Source: an uncultured archaeon
Lineage (GTDB): Archaea; Halobacteriota; Methanosarcinia; Methanosarcinales; Methanoperedenaceae
Assembly: GCA_902384525.1 (NCBI GenBank)
Contig: CABMCA010000124.1
Location: 1-62,447 of the forward strand
Length of the DNA: 62,447 nt
Direction: 5' to 3'
The notes below the pieces were generated by a model. It was given only the letters and a program-made list of their open reading frames with translations. It ran no database searches and was not told the origin of the DNA. How positions within the stretch are numbered: the first letter of the stretch is position 1; the number at the start of each line of letters is the position of its first letter. The translations under genes and the position numbers were made by a program. Of this stretch, positions 8,204 through 15,766 are shown piece by piece.

Positions 8204-9520
8204 ATGTACAACATGCCTCTTTTCAACGTAAGAACGACAATGGCTATGATTGCTGTTGCGATTTTGACCATTGTTTTGACCTCAACAATAAGTGTTGCAG
8301 CGGCTCCAGCGATAGAATTTACATATGTTCCCCCAATAGGCAGTTTTGATAATCTGCAAGGGAAGGTAACTAATGTAAATCCGTCCGAATATAAAGTTGC
8401 GGTATATATTTATGTCAGCGGATGGTGGACAAAGCCGTACTTTATTTCACCCTTACAAACAATAAACAGTGATGGAAATTGGACCTGCGATATAACCACT
8501 GGCAGATCGGATGAGTTTGCCACGAAAGTTAAAGCGTACCTTCTGCGGAATGGGGATATTCCGCCGTCAATGAGTGGTGGTCAGATATTTCCGGCAGAAT
8601 TGGAAGCAAAAGCAGTTGCGAGTACAGAAGTATCAAGGAGACCCGACAGGATAATTGATTTTTCCGGAAGAAAATGGATAGTCAAATATAGTGCAATACC
8701 TGAAGGACCGGGATTGAATTATTTCTCGGATAGTGACCAGAGCGTCTTTGTTGATAATCAAGGTCAACTGCATCTTAAAATCATCAAAGCAGGCGATAAG
8801 TGGTACAGCTCAGAAGTAATCCTGAATGAATCTTTAGGATACGGCGAGTATATTTTCTATCTGGCAAACAGGGCAGATCAGATAGATAAAAACGCGGTGT
8901 TGGGAATGTTTACCTGGGACACGCTTGCCCCTTCGAATAACTATCGTGAGATGGATATCGAATTGTCAAAATGGGGAAAAGATGTAAATGACAACTCTCA
9001 ATTTGTAGTTCGGCCCTGGACTCATCCCGGGAATATCTTCAGGTTTAATGCAAATTTTACCGGAAACTATTCAGTGCACTCTTTCAATTGGAGTAGTGTG
9101 AATATCAGCTTCAAGAGTCTTAGGGGATGGAACATTTCGTCTTTAAACATCTCCGACAAGATCAATTCCTGGACTTATACTGGCAGCGATATTCCGCCGC
9201 CTGGCAAAGAAAACGCACGCATTAACCTGTGGCTATTTGATCCAAACAATGTTCTGGGTAAACCGCCTTCCGATGGCAAGGAAGTAGAAGTAATAATCAA
9301 AAAATTTGAGTTTATTTCTCTAAAAGGAGACATTAATGGCAATGGAAAAGTTACTCTTGTAGATGCAATATACCTGGCAAAGCATGTTGGGGGATTTATT
9401 GGATATGAGACAATTTATGCGAATGGCGATATAAATTGCGATGGAAAAGTTACGCTTGTAGATGCAATATACCTGGCAAAACATGTTGGTGGATTTATTG
9501 GATATGAAAAAATTTGCTGA
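8204..9520 (+). CDS. Secreted GH16-like protein with C-terminal type I dockerin
   Basis: A signal peptide (hydrophobic ~13-32, ending VAAAP) is followed by an N-terminal beta domain (~38-140). A concanavalin-A-like domain (~148-370) carries REMDIELSKW, with E249-x-D251-x-E253 matching the catalytic motif of glycoside hydrolase family 16. The C-terminus (~374-438) holds two copies of a dockerin calcium repeat, each G-D-I-N then G-K-V-T-L-V-D-A-I-Y-L-A-K-H. Dockerins bind cohesins; none is seen in this window. The protein should act outside the cell or on its surface, possibly on a beta-glucan, but substrate and activity are inferred. The start lies 5 bases after the CoA-binding gene. An ATG three codons in is an alternative start. 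Confidence 0.75.
   Translation: MYNMPLFNVRTTMAMIAVAILTIVLTSTISVAAAPAIEFTYVPPIGSFDNLQGKVTNVNPSEYKVAVYIYVSGWWTKPYFISPLQTINSDGNWTCDITTGRSDEFATKVKAYLLRNGDIPPSMSGGQIFPAELEAKAVASTEVSRRPDRIIDFSGRKWIVKYSAIPEGPGLNYFSDSDQSVFVDNQGQLHLKIIKAGDKWYSSEVILNESLGYGEYIFYLANRADQIDKNAVLGMFTWDTLAPSNNYREMDIELSKWGKDVNDNSQFVVRPWTHPGNIFRFNANFTGNYSVHSFNWSSVNISFKSLRGWNISSLNISDKINSWTYTGSDIPPPGKENARINLWLFDPNNVLGKPPSDGKEVEVIIKKFEFISLKGDINGNGKVTLVDAIYLAKHVGGFIGYETIYANGDINCDGKVTLVDAIYLAKHVGGFIGYEKIC
9326..9508 (+). repeat. Two near-identical 99-base-spaced dockerin repeats
   Basis: The two dockerin calcium-loop segments are nearly identical in DNA, including third positions, over about 80 bases each (copies beginning near 9326 and 9425). 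This suggests recent duplication or gene conversion. The second copy also contains the ribosome site and start of the next gene. Confidence 0.85.
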
Positions 9521-9950
9521 CATATTTATGAAAGCTGCTATTGAAGAAGCAAAAACCGGGCTACTTGAAGGTGGTATTCCAATAGGTTCGGTTCTTGTGA
9601 AAAACAATAAGATCGTGGGACGGGGGCATAACAGGCGCGTCCAGGAAAATGATCCTGTCATGCATGCGGAAATAGATTGCCTGCGAAAAGCCGGAAGAAT
9701 TGGAAATTACGACGGAACGATACTATATTCCACATTGATGCCATGTTATCTTTGCGCCGGTGCAATTGTCCAGTTCGGAATAAAGAAAATATTCGCTGGT
9801 GAATCAAGAACATTTGAAGGTGCAATGGAATTCATGCAGTCGCATGGGGTTGAGGTAATAGATCTTGACCTTGAAGAGTGCAGGCAAATGATGACTGAAT
9901 TCATTAAAAAGAACCCGCGTATATGGTCTGAGGATATTGGAAAACTCTAA
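9504..9950 (+). CDS. Cytosine/nucleoside deaminase (zinc-dependent)
   Basis: A 148-aa member of the cytidine deaminase superfamily with the zinc motifs H-A-E (VMHAEIDCL) and P-C-x-x-C (LMPCYLCAGAIVQFGI). The sequence GGIPIGSVLV...GRGHNRRVQ and the tail PRIWSEDIGKL closely follow the layout of yeast-type cytosine deaminase, so cytosine to uracil is the best guess; guanine deaminase is an alternative. ATG 9504 is chosen because upstream in-frame codons lie inside the dockerin gene. The two overlap by 17 bases, and GGTGGA (9489-9494) is a plausible ribosome site. Co-transcription with a secreted glycosidase has no clear functional sense. Confidence 0.85.
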   Translation: MKKFADIFMKAAIEEAKTGLLEGGIPIGSVLVKNNKIVGRGHNRRVQENDPVMHAEIDCLRKAGRIGNYDGTILYSTLMPCYLCAGAIVQFGIKKIFAGESRTFEGAMEFMQSHGVEVIDLDLEECRQMMTEFIKKNPRIWSEDIGKL

Positions 9951-9956
9951 AACTTC

Positions 9957-10304
9957 CTAAAGAAGTTTCAAATTACCAGTTATCTTATCCAGTTCACCGG
10001 CTTCAGCAGGCCCAATTCCAAGCACCGTAGTCGTTCCCGGAGGCACTTCGGTCAACCCTGCATCAGTAATGAGTACGGCCGGAAGACCATGCCTCCTTGC
10101 AAGCTCCCTTAATTCAAAAAGTTCCTTCAGGCCCGGAACTCGTAAGACCACTTTCTTCTGGCCTCCTTCTTTCCATGCATCACGGACTTTTTCACTTGTA
10201 AATTCGTATGTGGAAATTGAAGCATGGGCGACCTGGACTGCAAGTTTGCCTTTTGACAATTTCAGGTCATCGCGCACGATTATGCATTGTTTATAATCAG
10301 TCAT
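9957..10304 (-). CDS. pth2: Peptidyl-tRNA hydrolase, Pth2 type
   Basis: Archaeal/eukaryotic Pth2 releases peptides from peptidyl-tRNA. The ~115-aa protein shows YKQCIIVRDDLKLSKGKLAVQVAHA near the N-terminus with the conserved K-G-K-x-A-x-Q-x-A-H-A. The core W-x-x-x-G-Q-K-K-V-V-L and the C-terminal ITDAGLTEVPPGTTTVLGIGP are the family hallmarks. The start at MTDYKQC is preferred; a GTG 12 bases upstream is possible. It is convergent with the deaminase gene, and a 7-bp hairpin (AAACTTC/GAAGTTT) spans the junction, with the TAG in its loop. Confidence 0.95.
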   Translation of the reverse strand: MTDYKQCIIVRDDLKLSKGKLAVQVAHASISTYEFTSEKVRDAWKEGGQKKVVLRVPGLKELFELRELARRHGLPAVLITDAGLTEVPPGTTTVLGIGPAEAGELDKITGNLKLL

Positions 10305-10338
10305 AAAAAACACCACATGGTCATTGAAAAACCATGAG

Positions 10339-10665
10339 TCACCGGATCATCATGCCTTTATCATCAAATTCCAATACATCTTTCCGGTCTGCCCATTCTC
10401 TTCCCAGCCTCAGGGATTCTTCCATGTCGAAATCTTCAACTCTTATATTTTCAGTATTTTTTATGATAGCTTCAAATGGGACTGACATGATTATTTCGGA
10501 TTTTTTGATTATGATTCTTCTTCCATCAATTGCTATGCTTTCCCCGATATCAATATAGTCCTGTTTTACAAATTTACCTATATAATTATGAACGTTTAAC
10601 TGTGCGTCTTCTAAATTCGCAGGATTTTTCCTGAAAAACCCGGTGATCTTGGCAATAATAGACAT
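10339..10665 (-). CDS. Conserved archaeal hypothetical protein (108 aa)
   Basis: A soluble, charged 108-residue protein. Hydrophobic-alternating strands such as YIDIGESIAIDGRRIIIKK and EIIMSVPFEAI suggest a small beta-barrel. I recall similar proteins among conserved Euryarchaeota families of unknown function, but cannot name the family with certainty. It lies 22 bases upstream of pth2 on the same strand and probably shares its transcript, which hints at a housekeeping role. Confidence 0.7.
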   Translation of the reverse strand: MSIIAKITGFFRKNPANLEDAQLNVHNYIGKFVKQDYIDIGESIAIDGRRIIIKKSEIIMSVPFEAIIKNTENIRVEDFDMEESLRLGREWADRKDVLEFDDKGMMIR

Positions 10666-10800
10666 TTACACCTTTTATTGTTTATTCCTGAATAAATACT
10701 ATTGGAACAATAATTGATATAAATCCTGTGTTAGGCACAAATTATATGTAACATTGAAATTTATGACTCATTAAAATGAAAAAACTATATTGGTGAGAAT

Positions 10801-12666
10801 TTGGCCACACATTTTCGATCAGTATATGAAAAATCTGACAAAAGTAAGCTTGAAGGATTGTTTTTGGAACAAGAAGAGAAATCCAGTACATCTGAGAAAT
10901 ACCTCCGGACGATAATCGAATCAACTCTGGATGGAATAACTGTTGTGGATGAATATGGCAAATTTGAGTTCGGGAACGATTCTTTTTTTAGAATAATCGG
11001 CTGGTCGAAGGAAGAAATTATCGGCCAGTATTTCATGAAAGTAATCCCTGAAGACACGAGAGAATTTGTAATGGGACATTGGCAGGGTCTTCAAACTGAC
11101 CATGGGGGATTTCATGAGATCAAAATCAAAACGAGATATGGTATAATAAAATATCTGAATGTATCAAGCTCCCTCGTAGAAATCAATGGGAAGAACAAAG
11201 TTGTTGTCATCATTCATGACATCTCAGAAAATAAAATACAGGAGATAAAACTGAATGAATCCGAGGCAAAATACAGGAAACTTTTTGAGAATGCTAATGA
11301 TGGAATATACGCGCATGATAGCGAAGGCAATTTCACATCTATAAATAAAGCAGGTCTTGAAATACTGGGGGAAACCGAAGAAGAAAAAGTTGTTGGTTCA
11401 AACTTCTCAAAGTGGCTTACCCCCGAAAGTCTTAAAATCGCTCTTGAGGCATTGAAAAAATCTATCTCTCACGAAATTACAAATTCATCATTAAAATTAG
11501 AGATTATAAGGTCTGATAATGAACACAGATGGATTGAGGTCAACGGATGGGTTATTAAAGATGGTAACAGGGTAACAGGAATAAATGGTATAGCCAGGGA
11601 TATAACTGAAAAATTGAGATTGGAAGAAAAGCTGAAAGCATCTGAGTCTCTATATAAGGATCTGTTTGAAAATGCTGATGATCCCATGTATACACATGAT
11701 TTGAAAGGAAATATCCTGACTATTAATAAAGTTGCATTGAAATTACTCGCCGTGACTGAAGAAGAAATAATAGGGTCAAATATATCAAAGTGGGTAACAC
11801 CTGAAAGTTATAAAATATTTGTAGACCGTGTCAGGAAGATTTTTTTAAACCAGCCTTTAGAGGAGCTTGTTGTCATGGAAGTGATAAACAAGAAAGGAGA
11901 ACATAAATGGGGCGAAGCAAGAACAAGGCTTCTTAAAGATGGAAATAAGATAATAGGAATACATGGCATTATGAGAGATATTACTGAGAAAATGAGGCTT
12001 GAGAAGCAGCTCAAAGAATCCGAGGAAAAATATCGTGACCTCTTTGAAAATGCCCAGGATGCCATGTACGTTCTCGATGATAAAGGCAATTTTTTGAAAA
12101 TAAACAATGTTGGACTTCAAACACTCGGCTGTGTTAAAGAAGAAGTGATTGGTACAAATATTTCTAAATGGATTACACCAGAGAGCCTAAAAATCACCAA
12201 TGAGAGCCGGAAAAAATGTCTTTCCGGAGAAAAGGTGGATCAGACAGATATCATCGAGATCATGTGTAAAAATGGCGAGCATAGATGGGTTGAGATAAAA
12301 ATCAGGGAAATCAAAGAAGGTAAGAAAACAATTGAAATTCATGGCATAGCCAGGGATATTACTGAAAATAGATTATTAAAACAAGAACTTAAGAAATCCA
12401 ATAAACAACAGAAGCTTCTTTGCTATCTTATTCAGGGTACGCGTGGAGGAAAGACCAGAGCATTAATCTTGAAACATCTTAATGACAGATCTTATAATGC
12501 GCATCAATTATCAACTGTTATGAATATGGATTATAAAACTATCAGACACCATCTTGGTGTTTTAATTAAGAATGAAATAATAGGAAAAGGTAATGATGGA
12601 TACTCTGATTTATATTTCATTTCAAAAAATATGGAAGCAGATTTAAACAAGTTTAATGAGCTTTGA
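10801..12666 (+). CDS. Four-PAS-domain transcription regulator with C-terminal winged helix
   Basis: A 621-aa one-component regulator. Four PAS domains lie about 33-146, 154-272, 280-398 and 406-524; domains 2-4 are internal duplications sharing Y-x-x-L-F-E-N-A, I-T-P-E-S and R-D-I-T-E-x-x-x-L. The C-terminus (~540-612) is an ArsR-like winged helix (TRALILKHL, YNAHQLSTVMNMDYKTIRHHLGVLI). No histidine kinase or GGDEF domain is present, so signal sensing should couple directly to DNA binding. No membrane segment is seen, so it should be cytosolic. The start is TTG, supported by GGTGAG at 10791-10796. The ligand or redox cue and the target genes are unknown. Confidence 0.85.
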   Translation: MATHFRSVYEKSDKSKLEGLFLEQEEKSSTSEKYLRTIIESTLDGITVVDEYGKFEFGNDSFFRIIGWSKEEIIGQYFMKVIPEDTREFVMGHWQGLQTDHGGFHEIKIKTRYGIIKYLNVSSSLVEINGKNKVVVIIHDISENKIQEIKLNESEAKYRKLFENANDGIYAHDSEGNFTSINKAGLEILGETEEEKVVGSNFSKWLTPESLKIALEALKKSISHEITNSSLKLEIIRSDNEHRWIEVNGWVIKDGNRVTGINGIARDITEKLRLEEKLKASESLYKDLFENADDPMYTHDLKGNILTINKVALKLLAVTEEEIIGSNISKWVTPESYKIFVDRVRKIFLNQPLEELVVMEVINKKGEHKWGEARTRLLKDGNKIIGIHGIMRDITEKMRLEKQLKESEEKYRDLFENAQDAMYVLDDKGNFLKINNVGLQTLGCVKEEVIGTNISKWITPESLKITNESRKKCLSGEKVDQTDIIEIMCKNGEHRWVEIKIREIKEGKKTIEIHGIARDITENRLLKQELKKSNKQQKLLCYLIQGTRGGKTRALILKHLNDRSYNAHQLSTVMNMDYKTIRHHLGVLIKNEIIGKGNDGYSDLYFISKNMEADLNKFNEL

Positions 12667-12700
12667 AAAAAAGTAGAATGTCTTTGTATGGAAAAAAATA

Positions 12701-12721
12701 CCACCGCCCCCCAACCCGCCC
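12701..12721. other. C-rich (minus-strand G-rich) intergenic motif
   Basis: The 150-base gap between convergent genes holds a C-run motif; its complement contains GGGTTGGGGGGCGGTGG, a possible G-quadruplex former, followed by a T-run on the + strand (12724-12731). A related motif lies near 24871-24886. Confidence 0.4.
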
Positions 12722-12816
12722 ATCTTTTTTTTCTACAAGATTACATTTTTTTATGTATTTAAATCACTTTTCCCAAACTTTACCCTAGCAGTGACTAATT
12801 TAATAAAAATATGAAA

Positions 12817-14151
12817 TTATTTCCAATATGGTTTCCTCAATTCAACATATGCATTGTGAGCCACAGTTGCTCCATTCGCCACGGCCACTACAACGAGCGC
12901 AAGATCAGAAGCGATATCTCCGACAGCATAAATCCCATCGATATTGGTCTTCTGGGTCTTATCAGTTTTAAGATATCCCCTGTCATCCATTTCAAGACCG
13001 AGCTTCTTGAAAATCTCAGTGTTTGGAATCAGACCCACAGCCAGCACGACCGAATCCACAACCTGCTGGATTAATTCATCTTCCTTCAGGTCTTTCATTA
13101 TAACTTTTTCGACTTTATCAGTGCCCGAAATCTCAATGACTTCGGTGTTATACAGCACCTTGACTTTATCGATCGCTTTAAGACGCTCGATTTTATTCGG
13201 TACGGCCCTTAATTCATCGCTCCTGCAGGCAATGGTAATAAGATCCGCTGTATCGGCCAGGCTCAGGGCTGCGTCCGCTGCTGAATTCCCGCCGCCTACT
13301 ATTATGACGCGCTTCCCCTGGAAATTCTGGGGATTCCTGACATAATAATATACGCCCTTTTCATTCTTACTGAATTTCTCTTCACCCTTTATACCACCTG
13401 TCGCAGGAGAACTGCCAGTTGCAAGAACCAGGATCTTACCTCTGTATTCCCCGCTTTCTGCAATGACCTTCTTGTCTGGTGTAATCTCATTCACACGTTC
13501 TTTTTTCATTTCCACTTTCAGTTTCTTTGCTTCATTCATCCAGCTATTGACAAGGTCAGTACATGTTGATTTTTCACATAGTCCGGGGAAGTTCTCGATC
13601 ATCTTGTCCGGGCATAACCATGACAGGATACCACCCCAGCTGGAAGCTTCAAATATCGCTGTCTTAAGTCCCCGGTATGCACACAGAATCCCTGTTGTCA
13701 GCCCGCCCGGGCCGCCGCCCACGATGATCACGTCAAAATCAGATTTTTCAGTTTCAAGCTTTGCCTTCTCCTCTTTTTTAGACATGTAATCCTTGATGGC
13801 TGCATGAAGCGCATCTGCTGCAAGATTAGAGCAGTGCATCTTGATAAGGGGCAAACCTCCAAGTTCCTCGGCAACCTCACCGCGTGTGATCTTAAGGGCT
13901 TCCTCAAGAGTTTTCCCGATAGCCATTTCCGTGATCATACTGCTTGTTGCGATAGCAGACCCGCAGCCGAAAGTCTTGAATTTCACATCCTTCAGGATAT
14001 TATTCTCGACTTTGATCTGCATCTCCATCAGATCTCCGCAGACCGGATTCCCGACTCTTCCTATACCATCTGCATCCTTTATCTGCCCCACATTTCTCGG
14101 ATTCCTGAAATGATCCATTACCTTTTCCGAATATTCAAATTGTTCTTCCAT
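12817..14151 (-). CDS. IscU scaffold fused to ferredoxin-NADP reductase/TrxR-like flavoprotein
   Basis: Residues 1-125 are a complete IscU/NifU-N scaffold with all three cluster-ligand cysteines: C38 (NPVCGD), C63 (FGCGS) and C107 (MHCSNLAAD). Residues ~138-440 are a thioredoxin-reductase-fold flavoprotein with FAD motif VGGGPGG (144-150), NAD(P) motif VGGGNSA (285-291) and the FAD-contact VGDIASD (410-416). The redox C-x-x-C of true thioredoxin reductase is absent; that stretch reads GVYYYVRNPQNF, as in TrxR-like ferredoxin-NADP reductases. One polypeptide could thus supply both scaffold and electrons for [2Fe-2S] assembly. It follows the IscS-like gene by 2 bases in one operon. Confidence 0.88.
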   Translation of the reverse strand: MEEQFEYSEKVMDHFRNPRNVGQIKDADGIGRVGNPVCGDLMEMQIKVENNILKDVKFKTFGCGSAIATSSMITEMAIGKTLEEALKITRGEVAEELGGLPLIKMHCSNLAADALHAAIKDYMSKKEEKAKLETEKSDFDVIIVGGGPGGLTTGILCAYRGLKTAIFEASSWGGILSWLCPDKMIENFPGLCEKSTCTDLVNSWMNEAKKLKVEMKKERVNEITPDKKVIAESGEYRGKILVLATGSSPATGGIKGEEKFSKNEKGVYYYVRNPQNFQGKRVIIVGGGNSAADAALSLADTADLITIACRSDELRAVPNKIERLKAIDKVKVLYNTEVIEISGTDKVEKVIMKDLKEDELIQQVVDSVVLAVGLIPNTEIFKKLGLEMDDRGYLKTDKTQKTNIDGIYAVGDIASDLALVVVAVANGATVAHNAYVELRKPYWK

Positions 14152-14153
14152 AA

Positions 14154-15317
14154 TTATTTCCCCATATAAAGCGGTGACAATTCCCTCAATCTTGCAACGA
14201 TCTTCGGGACTGATCCAATGACATGATCCACATCTTCTTCGGTGTTGCCGCGTCCAAGCGTTAGCAATAATGAGCCGTGCGCTTCCTCATGCCTTAATCC
14301 CAATGCGATAAGAACATGCGATGGCTCAAGAGTTTTTGAAGAACAGGCCGATCCTGTGCTTGCTGTTATCCCCAGGTCATTAAGCTGTAGTATGATGCTT
14401 TCACCTTCTATGAAGCTGAACCTGAAACTTGCATTATTGGGAAGCCTTTTTGTCCTGTGGCCTGTAAGATAAGTATATTCCAGTTTAAGGATATTATCGA
14501 TAAGCTTATCCCGCAGTTTCATATTTCTTGCGCTTTGTTCCAACATTTCTTTTTGTGCGATCCCGGCGGCTTTACCCATCCCGACAATACCCGGAATATT
14601 CTCGGAACCACTTCTCATCCCGAATTCCTGACCCCCACCGAGCATGAAAGGAATAATTCTTACAGCCTGTTTGATATATAGCGCACCTGTGCCTTTTGGA
14701 CCGCCCAGGTCATTTGAAGAAATAGTCAAAAAGTCGATATGTTCCTTTTCAACATCCACCGGAATTTTTCCAATAGCAGAAGTCCCGTCAACATGGAACA
14801 TTACCTTCGCATCAGTTGCTATCTGGCCAATTTCCCCTATCGGCTGGACTGTTCCAATTTCACCATTGGCATACATTATTGAAATCAGGATCGTTTTATC
14901 TGTTATGGCATTCTTTACCTGTTCGGGATTCAGGAGCCCATCCTTATCCACAGGAAGATATGTGACATCAAATCCATTCCTTTGCAGGTCTTTTAAGGTA
15001 TTCATCACTGACATATGCTCTATCGAAGTCGTGATTATATGATTTCCTTTATCCTTATAGCGTAAAGCTGCGCCGCGCAGTGCAAGATTGTTGGATTCTG
15101 TTGCACAAGACGTGAATATAATGCTCTTTGGATTCGGTGCTCCGATCAATTTCGCCACGCTGATACGTGCGTTTTCCAATTCCCTCTTGGCTTTTCGTCC
15201 CTGCGAGTGAAGGGATGACGGATTCCCGATCTCTTTTTCAAAAAACGGCATCATGGCTTCCAGCACGCGTTCATCTACGGGTGAAGCCGATCCGTAATCC
15301 ATGTAAACTTGTTTCAT
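14154..15317 (-). CDS. iscS: IscS/NifS-like protein lacking the PLP-binding lysine
   Basis: A full-length (387 aa) class V aminotransferase-fold cysteine desulfurase homologue, with TSCATESNNLAL, SIEHMSVMNT, GGGQEFGMRSGSENIPGIVG and the mobile-loop cysteine STGSACSSKTLEPSHV. At the PLP-lysine site E. coli IscS has SGHK; here it reads SSND (Asp codon at 14709-14711), so the Schiff-base lysine is missing. Other PLP-contact positions also differ (DGTSA where IscS has DATQS). From memory, Archaeoglobus fulgidus IscS has the same Lys-to-Asp change. ATG 15317 is preferred to an upstream ATG inside the DsrE-like gene. It may act as a docking partner or persulfide carrier rather than a standard desulfurase. 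Confidence 0.88.
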   Translation of the reverse strand: MKQVYMDYGSASPVDERVLEAMMPFFEKEIGNPSSLHSQGRKAKRELENARISVAKLIGAPNPKSIIFTSCATESNNLALRGAALRYKDKGNHIITTSIEHMSVMNTLKDLQRNGFDVTYLPVDKDGLLNPEQVKNAITDKTILISIMYANGEIGTVQPIGEIGQIATDAKVMFHVDGTSAIGKIPVDVEKEHIDFLTISSNDLGGPKGTGALYIKQAVRIIPFMLGGGQEFGMRSGSENIPGIVGMGKAAGIAQKEMLEQSARNMKLRDKLIDNILKLEYTYLTGHRTKRLPNNASFRFSFIEGESIILQLNDLGITASTGSACSSKTLEPSHVLIALGLRHEEAHGSLLLTLGRGNTEEDVDHVIGSVPKIVARLRELSPLYMGK

Positions 15318-15337
15318 ATTGTCACTTTGAAATCCTA

Positions 15338-15697
15338 CTAAAACCACATAGTGCCATCAGCTTCAAGCACAAGGTCGTTAAGCGTAGCAGCTCCCACGAC
15401 TTCGGCCGAAGGTATAAAATCACCTGTTTCAAGATTGATGAGCTGGCAGCTCTGCTCACACACCATGAGTTTTACACCAGCTTTTATGGTCTGGTCCATT
15501 ACTTCTTGAAGTGTGGGAAAAGCTCCCATCTTTATTTTTTCAGCGTTTCCCTTTTTTACTACCGTAACACCCATCCCGAGGAAATAGATTATTGGATCAA
15601 TCCCCATTGCCTTTGCTGTCTGTGCAAGGATGAAAGGTGAATAAAGGCGCTCAGGTCTATCGATTCCGCTTGTCTGGACGTATAGAATGTTTGTCAT
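15338..15697 (-). CDS. DsrE-like sulfur carrier protein
   Basis: A ~119-aa DsrE/DsrF-fold protein: ILYVQTSGIDRPERLYSPFILAQTA at the N-terminus, then the conserved loop with two cysteines, KLMVCEQSCQLIN. Such cysteines carry persulfide sulfur in DsrE/TusD relatives. It is the first gene of the operon with the lysine-less IscS-like protein and the IscU-reductase fusion, 20 bases upstream of iscS. This placement suggests it hands sulfur to Fe-S assembly, but no direct evidence exists in the sequence. The MTNILYV start is preferred to an upstream ATG eight codons earlier. Confidence 0.82.
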   Translation of the reverse strand: MTNILYVQTSGIDRPERLYSPFILAQTAKAMGIDPIIYFLGMGVTVVKKGNAEKIKMGAFPTLQEVMDQTIKAGVKLMVCEQSCQLINLETGDFIPSAEVVGAATLNDLVLEADGTMWF

Positions 15698-15766
15698 TGT
15701 ATCTCCCAATTGATTTCCCATTATGATATTATGTTTGATAATAGATACACTTTTGCATTTTAAGAA

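Noticed and set aside
14154-15317. The iscS-like gene as a pseudogene
   Set aside because: Despite the missing PLP lysine, the frame is full length, other motifs and the loop cysteine are conserved, and it is packed in an operon.
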